A stretch of DNA of 64,000 bases from Methanolobus vulcani (GTDB lineage: Archaea; Halobacteriota; Methanosarcinia; Methanosarcinales; Methanosarcinaceae): contig NZ_FNCA01000002.1 of NCBI RefSeq assembly GCF_900100715.1, positions 372,001-436,000 on the forward strand. The letters run 5' to 3'. The position numbers and the translations under genes are program-made. The notes under the pieces were generated by a model, which ran no database searches, was not told where the DNA came from, and worked only from the letters and a program-made list of their open reading frames with translations. Of this stretch, positions 44,713-52,780 are shown piece after piece. The stretch's first letter is position 1, and every line of letters starts with the position of its first letter.

Positions 44713-46539
44713 ATGGGTCTAACTGTTTTAACAGATAAAAGTGTTCTGAAACAATTGAAGTTTAAAAGAACCAGTAATAAATTTATTTATGTAGGGAAGC
44801 AGGATAAAGAAATCTTAAAATTACTTGAAGAGGCAGGGTATATTCAGTTTTTTGTTGATTATTTTGAAAATGAAGAATCCAAGGAAAGATTTGTTCAATC
44901 CTATCTTGATTTAATAGGGTCACTAGGTTCAAAATATTATTCTCTTTGCTGGTGGTCTACTTTTACTTCGTCAAAAAACAAATTTGCTTCAACTCTTTTT
45001 CAAGAACTTCTTCTTTTGCACTCGGTATCAAGATGTCTTGATAATGCTGATGATGATTTATTGTTGATTAATCCCCCAACTTCTGTTCTGCAGTCACTAA
45101 TAAAATATTGTCAGCTGAATTATATTAGTTTTAAAATCATAGATGCTGATGCTTTTTCAATGCCATACAAAATAAAAAACTTCTTTGTTGATTTTATTAT
45201 GAAAATATTCCTGATTTTTAAAACATGGTATCGAATAATTCTGGCAAAATGGTATTTTAGAAACTCAGGAATATATGATCGTAATTCCATAAAGGAATAT
45301 TATGTTCTTAGATCATGGTTTTATGAAAGGTCAATAAATAACAATCATACCTACAAAGATTCTTTTTTTGGAGTTCTTCCTTCTTATCTTTCACAGAAAA
45401 AAGAACTTTTAATAATTGCAGGGATTATAGGAGATTATCGTGCAACACTCTATAAAATTAAAAAGAATAAAGAATTTTTAATTTTACCACAGGAATATTT
45501 TGCAGATTTTCTCGATCCTGTTCGATCTATTGTTAATGTGATAATTAATAAAGTATACATAAAAAGTGTCGATTTTATGGGTATTGAAGTATCAGATTTG
45601 ATAAATTTCCATCTTAGAGAGGATTATATCTATACTGCGGCAGAGGAATGTTTGCAGAAATACTATATTGAAGGTTTAGTCAATAAATTTAAAATAAATA
45701 CTTTTACGACAACCTTTGAAAATAATCCATGGGAAAAAGTTTGTTTCATGACTCTTAAGCAGAAAAGTCCAAAAACTAAACTAATTGGATATCAACATGC
45801 GGTATTATCTCCTTCATCTTTAAATATGTTTGTAAGCAGTCATGAAAAAAAATTCATTCCATTACCTGATAGAATTATAACTACTGGTAGGGTTACCAAA
45901 GATATGCTTGAAAAATATGGTCAATATGATCCTGATATTTTGAAAGAAGGTTGTGCTCTGAGGTTTGAATATCTTTATAGTATTGCTAAAAAAGAGCGTA
46001 AGGTTAATCACACTATACTTGTCACACCGGAAGGTGTTTTGGCTGAATGTGTCAATCTTTTTAATTTCATATATGAATCTTTAAAAGACTGCAACAAAAT
46101 TGATGTCATTTTCAGATCTCATCCTGCTCTTCCATTTGAATCTTTCCAAAAGTATCTTCTATTTGATGTCAACGATTTTCCTCATTTCCATCTTTCAATA
46201 AATGATTCTTTAAAAGATGATCTCTTTTTAGCTGATATTCTCGTTTACAGAGGAAGTTCAACATCAATTGAAGCTTTGAAGACTGGACTCCCTATAATTT
46301 ATGTATCAACAAATGAATTATTAAGTGTTGATCCTCTTTTTGAGTGTGAGTTTTTAAAATGGAAAGTAATAACAAATAATGAATTTGTTTGCGCTTTGAA
46401 GGAAATTTACAATTTGGATGAAGACACTTATAATTTACAATGGAAACTAGCTAACCTTTATCTTAATAAATATATATCTCCTATTACAAATGATAAAATG
46501 AATACTTTCTTCTTTGAGGAAAAGGATGAAAATGAATAA
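44713..46539 (+). CDS. Large GT-B-like surface glycan transferase with HP and SST motifs
   Basis: A 608-aa protein of the same general type as its neighbour. Its second half has LVTPEGVLAE, FRSHPALPFE (His470-Pro471) and VYRGSSTSIEALKTGLPII (Ser515-Ser516-Thr517). The HP and S-S/T motifs are the shared CMP-binding signatures of bacterial sialyltransferase-like GT-B families, also seen in Kdo transferases. This makes it the best candidate here for transferring a nonulosonate or Kdo residue. ATG 44713 is six bases after AAAGGA; an in-frame start inside the preceding gene is less likely. Its end overlaps the next gene by 14 bases. Confidence 0.62.
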   Translation: MGLTVLTDKSVLKQLKFKRTSNKFIYVGKQDKEILKLLEEAGYIQFFVDYFENEESKERFVQSYLDLIGSLGSKYYSLCWWSTFTSSKNKFASTLFQELLLLHSVSRCLDNADDDLLLINPPTSVLQSLIKYCQLNYISFKIIDADAFSMPYKIKNFFVDFIMKIFLIFKTWYRIILAKWYFRNSGIYDRNSIKEYYVLRSWFYERSINNNHTYKDSFFGVLPSYLSQKKELLIIAGIIGDYRATLYKIKKNKEFLILPQEYFADFLDPVRSIVNVIINKVYIKSVDFMGIEVSDLINFHLREDYIYTAAEECLQKYYIEGLVNKFKINTFTTTFENNPWEKVCFMTLKQKSPKTKLIGYQHAVLSPSSLNMFVSSHEKKFIPLPDRIITTGRVTKDMLEKYGQYDPDILKEGCALRFEYLYSIAKKERKVNHTILVTPEGVLAECVNLFNFIYESLKDCNKIDVIFRSHPALPFESFQKYLLFDVNDFPHFHLSINDSLKDDLFLADILVYRGSSTSIEALKTGLPIIYVSTNELLSVDPLFECEFLKWKVITNNEFVCALKEIYNLDEDTYNLQWKLANLYLNKYISPITNDKMNTFFFEEKDENE

Positions 46540-47491
46540 TAATGGTAATAATGTCTTCTCATATGTTAACCGCCCTATGATTGATGAGGATATAACTTAT
46601 TTAGAAAAAAGCGAATTAGCAAAACAGATTTTTTCTTTAGTAGATAGTTATGCAAAAGAAAATTATTTGTTGTTCAACGGTAATTTCCTCGCGAATAATC
46701 TCAATGATGGTAAAAATCATATTACAACTGCTTCTTTTTATCGTTTGTGGGAATACATCTCTCTTATTGAATTGGCTTCTCTTAACTCATTGAAGGAAGA
46801 AGAACGAAAAAATTTTAAAATACTTGATTGTGGAGGTTGTTCAACAGCTATAGATTTCTTCTTGGGAGAAATGGGTTTTTCTGTTTATTCCGTTGATTTA
46901 AATGGATTCCTAGTCCTAAATGGTAATTATGTTGCAGAGCAAAAAGGACTTTCTGTAATAAACAAAAAGGCGGATTTTACTTCATTGCCATTTGATGATG
47001 AGTTTTTTGACCTTGTTTTCTCTATTTCAGTTTTTGAGCATATTGATAAAAAATTGCGCTATCTTGCGATACAGGAAATGGAGCGCGTTGTTAAACGAGG
47101 AGGTTACATCTACAATACATTTGATTATGGTTCTTATAGTGGAAAAAATGAGTTGAATTATGGTATTTCTGCAGAATACTGCAAACATGATGTGTTGAGT
47201 TTAAACGAAATTTCTGAACTAATTACCAAATTAAAAAACTCCAAAATCGTAGGTAACCTTATTGATTCTAATATCCATGATTTTCCATTTAATGCGCCTT
47301 CCCATGAAGAATTTTTGATGTATGTCAATTTCAAAAGACAGTTCAATGCTTTTTCCGGCTTATTTGATGTTTCACAGTGGTTTTTAAAGTTTCTTCTTCT
47401 ACAAGTTTCACCGCAAATAGTTAAAAGGATGTATAAAAACACAGATTTTTATAATTTCTTCAGATTACTACTTCAAAAAAAGCAAGCTTAG
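46526..47491 (+). CDS. Class I SAM-dependent methyltransferase
   Basis: A 321-aa protein whose central core has the SAM-binding strand ILDCGGCSTAIDFFLGEMG. The unusual CGGCST replaces the common GxGxG. The acidic end is VYSVDLNG, then DLVFSISVFEHI and MERVVKRGGYIYN. These are features of the Methyltransf_11 type. A glycan or lipid carrier is the likely target from its location. Starts at 46526 and 46532 are both possible after GAGGAAAAGG. It overlaps the preceding transferase and ends 7 bases before the GT4 gene. Confidence 0.75.
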   Translation: MKMNNNGNNVFSYVNRPMIDEDITYLEKSELAKQIFSLVDSYAKENYLLFNGNFLANNLNDGKNHITTASFYRLWEYISLIELASLNSLKEEERKNFKILDCGGCSTAIDFFLGEMGFSVYSVDLNGFLVLNGNYVAEQKGLSVINKKADFTSLPFDDEFFDLVFSISVFEHIDKKLRYLAIQEMERVVKRGGYIYNTFDYGSYSGKNELNYGISAEYCKHDVLSLNEISELITKLKNSKIVGNLIDSNIHDFPFNAPSHEEFLMYVNFKRQFNAFSGLFDVSQWFLKFLLLQVSPQIVKRMYKNTDFYNFFRLLLQKKQA

Positions 47492-47498
47492 AGGTGGT

Positions 47499-48605
47499 AT
47501 TATCAAAAAAATAAAAATTATCTTGCCTAGTAATAGTTGGAAAGGAGGACTACAGCAGATTGCAGCAACTATAGCTTCATCATTTTTGAATATGGGATGG
47601 GAGGTTACACTGAGTTATCCTGTTTTTCCTTATTTTTATTCCTATTACAAAAGAAAGCAGTTAATTCCTCTTATGTTCTTCTGGAAAAAATCTATTCAAT
47701 TCTATCTTAAAAATCCAGATTTTACTTATTCGGAGATGTTTAAAAATAATGAAAATCTAAAAATAGAAACACATCTTTTTTATGATTGCCCACAGAGTTT
47801 CAAGCTTTATGATTTTGTGTTGATTTATACAGAATATCAGATAAAAGAGATGGGGAACAAGATTGATCAAAGTAATGTTCTATTTTATTTCTTACATCCT
47901 CTTGAGATAATGCAAGGAAATTCTGATTTTTTTAGGAGCTTAATACGTAATTTCAAAGGTAGGATCATTTCATTATCAAAATTCTCCAACGAATATCTTT
48001 TGGATGTAATCAATAAAGAAGCACCAGTTTTACCTCCTGCATTGAATCCAATCTTTCTTAAGATTAATGATAATATTTCCGATGAAAAAGAATTTGATTT
48101 TCTTTTCAATTATATCCCATCCGCCAACAAAGGGTTTGATATTTGTGAAGAGTTTCTTGAACTGGTAAAAACGTGGTACCCTGAAGCAAAAATAGGATTT
48201 TTTATGTCTATAGTAGATTCAGCATCTAAATTAAAAGAACAGTTTCCGAATGCAAATTATTATTTTAATATTTCGAACAGCCAACTAAAGGAGATGTATT
48301 CCAAATATAAATTTTTCATATATCCTAGCAGAATAGAAGGTTTTGGTATACCACCATTAGAAGCTATTACGTGTGGTACTATACCTATTGTCATGAATGT
48401 TGGTGGCATAGGGACTTATGCTGAAGATAATGTTAATGCAATATTTTTTGAGGAAGATTGTTTAGAGTTAGCTGTTAAAAAATGTGTTTATTTATTAAAA
48501 AATCCACTTGAATTAAAAAAGTATCAAGATGCATGTTTAGAGGCTAATTTAGAACTTTTTGACCCAGACACTTATGCTCAAAGACTTTTGGATCTTGTAG
48601 CATGA
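47499..48605 (+). CDS. GT4-family glycosyltransferase with an apparent non-ATG start
   Basis: About 368 aa. It has the N-terminal GT-B strand KIKIILPSNSWKGGLQQIA and the C-terminal donor domain YPSRIEGFGIPPLEAITCG with the spaced Glu pair, then VMNVGGIGTYAEDN. No ATG, GTG or TTG precedes the first strand. TTG 47523 would remove it. GAGGTGG at 47491-47497 is followed by ATT (47499) and ATC (47502), so initiation at one of these, or a mutated start, is likely. kdsB follows 40 bases downstream. Confidence 0.75.
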   Translation: MIKKIKIILPSNSWKGGLQQIAATIASSFLNMGWEVTLSYPVFPYFYSYYKRKQLIPLMFFWKKSIQFYLKNPDFTYSEMFKNNENLKIETHLFYDCPQSFKLYDFVLIYTEYQIKEMGNKIDQSNVLFYFLHPLEIMQGNSDFFRSLIRNFKGRIISLSKFSNEYLLDVINKEAPVLPPALNPIFLKINDNISDEKEFDFLFNYIPSANKGFDICEEFLELVKTWYPEAKIGFFMSIVDSASKLKEQFPNANYYFNISNSQLKEMYSKYKFFIYPSRIEGFGIPPLEAITCGTIPIVMNVGGIGTYAEDNVNAIFFEEDCLELAVKKCVYLLKNPLELKKYQDACLEANLELFDPDTYAQRLLDLVA

Positions 48606-48645
48606 ATTATATTAATTTTAATAATAAAATAATGAGTGATATTGT

Positions 48646-49377
48646 ATGAAGGTTGTATGCGTAATTCCTGCAAGATATGATTCGTCTAGATTTCCTGGTA
48701 AACCACTTGTAGAGCTATGCGGAAAAGTGATGATACAAAGAGTTTACGAACAGATCAAAAAAGCAAAGATGATTGATAAATCCTATATTGCTACAGACGA
48801 CATGCGTATTGCAAAATGTGCTCGGAGTTTCGGAGCAGACGTCATAATGACATCTTCTTGCCATGAATGTGGCACAGATAGAATTATGGAGGCTGTTCAG
48901 AATATTGATTGTGATATAGTACTTAACGTGCAGGGTGATGAACCTCTGGTTGATCCGCAGGCTCTTGATATTTTGATTGATACGATAGTTACTGACTCTA
49001 AAGTTTATATGGCTACAATGGTAAGTCCAATTGAAGACGAAAAAGACTATAATGATCCAAATGTAGTAAAAGTTGTAAAGGATTTAAACAACTATGCTCT
49101 TTACTTTTCACGGGCAGGTATTCCCTTTTCAAGGGGAGGTGTAATTTCTCATGTTTTCAAGCAAGCAGGCATTTATATTTATAGAAAAGACTTTCTAATA
49201 AGATTCGCGTCTTTAGGAACCACTTTATATGAGAATATTGAAAAACTTGAACAGCTAAGAGCCCTTGAGAATGGTTACAAAATTAAAGTCGTTGAAACAT
49301 CTTATAGTTCAGTTTCAGTTGATACTCCTGAAGATGCGGATCGTGTAAGAAATATTATCTGCCGAATGTCTAAATAA
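48646..49377 (+). CDS. kdsB: 3-deoxy-manno-octulosonate cytidylyltransferase (CMP-Kdo synthetase)
   Basis: A 243-aa CMP-Kdo synthetase, the last activation step. The opening VCVIPARYDSSRFPGKPLVE is the CTP-binding loop. YIATDD, HECGTDRIMEAV, NVQGDEPLVDP (metal Asp) and SRAGIPF are KdsB hallmarks. The length equals bacterial KdsB. It joins CTP and Kdo to give CMP-Kdo and pyrophosphate. With kdsA, kdsD and kdsC directly downstream it completes the pathway. Kdo is not a known common archaeal sugar, so the product could also be a related 8-carbon acid. Confidence 0.9.
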   Translation: MKVVCVIPARYDSSRFPGKPLVELCGKVMIQRVYEQIKKAKMIDKSYIATDDMRIAKCARSFGADVIMTSSCHECGTDRIMEAVQNIDCDIVLNVQGDEPLVDPQALDILIDTIVTDSKVYMATMVSPIEDEKDYNDPNVVKVVKDLNNYALYFSRAGIPFSRGGVISHVFKQAGIYIYRKDFLIRFASLGTTLYENIEKLEQLRALENGYKIKVVETSYSSVSVDTPEDADRVRNIICRMSK

Positions 49378-49442
49378 TCCTTATACTTAATCTTATATCA
49401 TATAACAAAATATATAGAATGCATTTGCTACAAGTGATGGGA

Positions 49443-50276
49443 ATGATTGATACACAACAAAAGAGCGTCAGAATAGGGAATATTGTATTCAATAATAATA
49501 ATCCTTTTATATTGATTGGTGGTCCATGTGTTATAGAAAGTGAGGAACATACTTTTTATATGGCAAGGGAAATTTCAAAAATAACTAACGAGTTAAACAT
49601 ACCATTTATTTTTAAATGTTCTTTTGACAAGGCCAATAGGTCCTCAGTAGATTCATTCAGGGGTCCTGGGATAGATGAAGGGCTACGTATTCTTAAAAAA
49701 GTCAAAACAGAGTTAAATATTCCTGTAATATCAGATGTTCATACTGAAGAACAAATTCCAAAGGCTGTTGAGGTACTAGATATTGTTCAGGTTCCAGCTT
49801 TTTTGTGTCGTCAGACCGATCTTCTTGTGAATATTGCAAAATATAATGTGGTTGTCAACGTAAAAAAAGGCCAATTTCTAGCTCCTTGGGACATGCAAAG
49901 CGTCATAGGAAAAATAGAATCACAGGGCAATCATAATATTCTGCTTACAGAACGGGGTGTAACTTTTGGATATAATAATTTAGTTTCTGATATGCGTTCA
50001 CTAGTAGTTATGAAAGAGACAGGTTATCCTGTTGTATATGATGGGACGCATAGTGTACAGTTGCCAGGTGGGCTTGGTTGTGCATCTGGTGGACAAAGTG
50101 AGTTTATACCTCATCTTTGTAGAGCTGCTGTAGCAGTAGGAGTTTCTTCCGTTTTTTTGGAAATACATAACAATCCAACTGAAGCAAAATGTGATGGTCC
50201 TAACGTCTTAAATCTTAAAAATCTCAAAGAACTATTAAAACAATTAAAGATGATTGATTCTGTTGTAAAAAATTAG
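49443..50276 (+). CDS. kdsA: 3-deoxy-8-phosphooctulonate synthase (Kdo-8-P synthase)
   Basis: A 277-aa DAHP-synthase-fold enzyme condensing PEP with arabinose-5-phosphate. Motifs are ILIGGPCVIESEEH, FKCSFDKANRSS, SFRGPG, DVHTEEQ, QVPAFLCRQTDLL, NVKKGQFLAPWDM and YDGTHSVQLPGG. The Cys in GGPC marks the metal-dependent class II form, where class I enzymes such as E. coli KdsA have Asn. All expected contact residues appear present. ATG 49443 follows GTGATGGGA; an in-frame ATG at 49419 is possible. It ends 9 bases before kdsD. Confidence 0.93.
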   Translation: MIDTQQKSVRIGNIVFNNNNPFILIGGPCVIESEEHTFYMAREISKITNELNIPFIFKCSFDKANRSSVDSFRGPGIDEGLRILKKVKTELNIPVISDVHTEEQIPKAVEVLDIVQVPAFLCRQTDLLVNIAKYNVVVNVKKGQFLAPWDMQSVIGKIESQGNHNILLTERGVTFGYNNLVSDMRSLVVMKETGYPVVYDGTHSVQLPGGLGCASGGQSEFIPHLCRAAVAVGVSSVFLEIHNNPTEAKCDGPNVLNLKNLKELLKQLKMIDSVVKN

Positions 50277-50285
50277 GAGATGTCT

Positions 50286-51248
50286 ATGGATTATATAGAA
50301 GAAGGTGCAAAAGTCCTTAACCAAGAAGCTAAAGGGCTGTTTGAAGTTGCAGATAAACTAAACGGCAATTTTGAAGAAGCAATAAATACGTTATCAGCTT
50401 GTGAAGGTCGAGTTATAATTACAGGTATTGGAAAATCTGGAATAATCGGCAGAAAGATTGCTTCTACTCTCGCAAGTACTGGGACTCCTGCCTTTTTTCT
50501 GCATCCATCTGAAGCTTCCCATGGTGACATGGGAATGGTAACTAACAAGGACATTGTAATACTTATCTCTAACAGTGGTGAAACTGGTGAGATTCTACAC
50601 CTTTTACCAAGCATGAAATCACTCGGAGTAACAACGATTTCAATGTGTGGTAAAAAGGAATCGACTTTATTTCGTGAATGTGATATCTCCTTGAACATAG
50701 GTGTTTCAAGTGAGGCAGATCCTAATAACCTTGCTCCGACAACAAGCACAACCGCAGCCTTGGCAATGGGGGATGCTCTTGCAATAGTTCTCCTGAAACT
50801 CAAAAAATTTCAGCCAACGGATTTTGCTAAACTTCATCCTGGTGGTTCTCTTGGGAGGAAACTGACTGTACGTGTAAGTCATTTAATGCACAAAGGCGAT
50901 AGTATACCTACAGTAAGAAAAGATGCTACAATCAAGGAAGTTATCTTAGTTTTTACAAAAAGTGGTCTTGGGGTCGCGGCTGTGGTTGATGAAAAGGATG
51001 CTTTGATTGGAGTGTTTACGGATGGTGACTTGCGAAGACTCATTGATGTAGAAACTGATTTTATAAACATCAAAATTGGTGATGTCATGAAGAGCAATCC
51101 TAAAGTGATTTCTCCTGATGAGCTCGCATTTGACGCACTAAGAATGATGAATGACTATCAAATTACGGCATTAATGGTCACTGAACAGGATAGTACCTTG
51201 GTAGGCATCCTTAATATTCACGATATACTTAAAGCAGGCATCTCATAG
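50286..51248 (+). CDS. kdsD: Arabinose-5-phosphate isomerase, SIS plus two CBS domains
   Basis: A 320-aa enzyme that turns ribulose-5-phosphate into arabinose-5-phosphate, the committed precursor of Kdo. The SIS domain (about 35-190) has TGIGKSGIIGRKIAST, HPSEASHGDMGM and ISNSGETGEI. A KLHPGGSLG linker leads to two CBS repeats (VSHLMHKGD..., IGDVMKSNP...) in the last 120 residues, exactly the KdsD/GutQ layout. AGGAG at 50275-50279 is best spaced for ATG 50286; ATG 50280 is immediately adjacent. kdsC follows after 8 bases. Confidence 0.92.
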   Translation: MDYIEEGAKVLNQEAKGLFEVADKLNGNFEEAINTLSACEGRVIITGIGKSGIIGRKIASTLASTGTPAFFLHPSEASHGDMGMVTNKDIVILISNSGETGEILHLLPSMKSLGVTTISMCGKKESTLFRECDISLNIGVSSEADPNNLAPTTSTTAALAMGDALAIVLLKLKKFQPTDFAKLHPGGSLGRKLTVRVSHLMHKGDSIPTVRKDATIKEVILVFTKSGLGVAAVVDEKDALIGVFTDGDLRRLIDVETDFINIKIGDVMKSNPKVISPDELAFDALRMMNDYQITALMVTEQDSTLVGILNIHDILKAGIS

Positions 51249-51256
51249 GTATGATC

Positions 51257-51844
51257 ATGTCAGAAATTCAAAACTTGGAACGTGAAGGTATAAGTGCTAT
51301 TCTTATGGATGTCGACGGTGTACTTACAAATGGTACAGTTATTCTTGGCAACAACAATGCTGAATTCAAGGAATTTAATGTAAGGGATGGAATGGCAATA
51401 TCAATTGCAAGAAGATGTGGCATAAAGATTGGTTTTATAACTAGTCGTCAGAGCGAAGCTGTTGAGTTAAGGGGCAAAGAATTGAATATTGATTATCTGT
51501 TTCAGGATGCAAAATCCAAACTTGCTGTCGTTGAGCAAATTAGCTCTTCTGAGAGTATTCCTCTCAACAAAATGTGTTATATTGGAGATGATGTAGTCGA
51601 CGTACCCGTATTGAAAAAAGTCGGTTTTCCTGCTACTGTTAAGGATGCACCAGAGGAAATAAAGTCCTATGTATCATACGTGTCTGCTTTCAATGGTGGG
51701 GAAGGTGCTGTCAGAGATATAATCAAATATATTCTCTCAGAAGGTAACAGATGGCAGTCTACTATAGAATTAGTGATAAAAGAATTGGAAGCTGATGCGC
51801 AATCTGCTTCTGAATTAAAGTTGATCGGTGAACTGAAACAATGA
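51257..51844 (+). CDS. kdsC: Kdo-8-phosphate phosphatase (HAD superfamily)
   Basis: A 195-aa C0-type HAD phosphatase without a cap, as KdsC. Motif I is MDVDGVLTNG (Asp18 nucleophile, Asp20), followed by EFNVRDGMAI, motif II ITSRQSE, the KdsC-typical QDAKSKLAVVEQI with motif III Lys, and motif IV YIGDDVVDVPVL. It removes phosphate from Kdo-8-phosphate. ATG 51257 has AGGT six bases upstream; ATG 51251 is too close. Its last bases overlap the radical SAM gene (ATGA), suggesting coupled translation. Confidence 0.9.
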   Translation: MSEIQNLEREGISAILMDVDGVLTNGTVILGNNNAEFKEFNVRDGMAISIARRCGIKIGFITSRQSEAVELRGKELNIDYLFQDAKSKLAVVEQISSSESIPLNKMCYIGDDVVDVPVLKKVGFPATVKDAPEEIKSYVSYVSAFNGGEGAVRDIIKYILSEGNRWQSTIELVIKELEADAQSASELKLIGELKQ

Positions 51845-52776
51845 TTCCCATTAATAATGAAATCAGGTTTGAAACAACCACGAAATGCAATTATAATTGT
51901 GTAATTTGCCCGAGAGGGACTTTCACAAGAAACAAAGAAACTATGTCTTTCGAACTTTTTAAATTATTATTTGATAAAGTTCGCTTCGAGACAAAACAAT
52001 ATGACACTATAACATTTTCTGGTTTTGGTGAGCCACTGCTCGATGAGGGTCTATTTGAAAAAATAAAATATGCAAAGAGTAAGGGTTTCAAAGTACTTAT
52101 ACTGACCAATGGTTCAAAATTGACCGTCGATACGTTTAAGAAATTGCAGTATATGAATGTGGATTCCATTCGCATTAGTTTTTATGGGATATCATCATCT
52201 TCTTATTGTCGTGTGCATGGAATCTCAAACATCATTATGTTTGAAAAAGTAAAGCAGAACTTGATTGATATTTCTGAGATTAAATCCCACACACAAATTA
52301 TTCTTACCTATAATATCGTTGATGCTATAAACAGTTCTGAAACCCAACAATGGATTGATTTCTGGAAAGAACGTGTTGATTTGGTGGAAGTATGGAAACC
52401 ACATAACTGGGTAAATGGGAAAAGTTATCGTCAAGTTCAGAAAGACAAATTGAAGACATGTGGACGTCCTTGGAATACTCCATTGCAGATACAGGTAGAT
52501 GGTACAGTTAACATGTGTTGTTTTGATTATAATGGTAAGTTATTACTGGGTGACTTGAAAACAGATTCATTGAATGATATTTTCAATTCTGATGCTTTCC
52601 AATTAATCCTTAAGTGCCATGAAAATGGGAATTTTGAGGACAGTGGGCTTATTTGTGAAAACTGTGATCAAAGAAATTCTGCAAAATCAGATGTGATGGT
52701 CTACAATTCTATATTCGACGTTAGAGATCGAGTAGGTAAATTCTCTACAACATATACTGATTTACAAACAAAGTGA
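51841..52776 (+). CDS. Radical SAM protein with SPASM-type C-terminal cluster
   Basis: A 311-aa enzyme. The N-terminal CNYNCVIC binds the SAM [4Fe-4S] cluster, with FSGFGEPL and ILTNGS as further core strands. The C-terminal part has CGRPWNTPLQI, DGTVNMCC and LICENCDQ, the Cys pattern of SPASM auxiliary clusters. SPASM enzymes often modify peptides, but some act on sugars (for example BtrN-like dehydrogenases). It is translationally coupled to kdsC and followed by a GT2 gene, so a sugar dehydrogenation, epimerisation or deoxygenation in glycan synthesis is plausible. Confidence 0.82.
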   Translation: MIPINNEIRFETTTKCNYNCVICPRGTFTRNKETMSFELFKLLFDKVRFETKQYDTITFSGFGEPLLDEGLFEKIKYAKSKGFKVLILTNGSKLTVDTFKKLQYMNVDSIRISFYGISSSSYCRVHGISNIIMFEKVKQNLIDISEIKSHTQIILTYNIVDAINSSETQQWIDFWKERVDLVEVWKPHNWVNGKSYRQVQKDKLKTCGRPWNTPLQIQVDGTVNMCCFDYNGKLLLGDLKTDSLNDIFNSDAFQLILKCHENGNFEDSGLICENCDQRNSAKSDVMVYNSIFDVRDRVGKFSTTYTDLQTK

Positions 52777-52780
52777 TACT

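Noticed and set aside
47523-47525. TTG as the start of the GT4 gene
   Set aside because: It removes the first beta strand, and the upstream GAGGTGG site would be 25 bases away.
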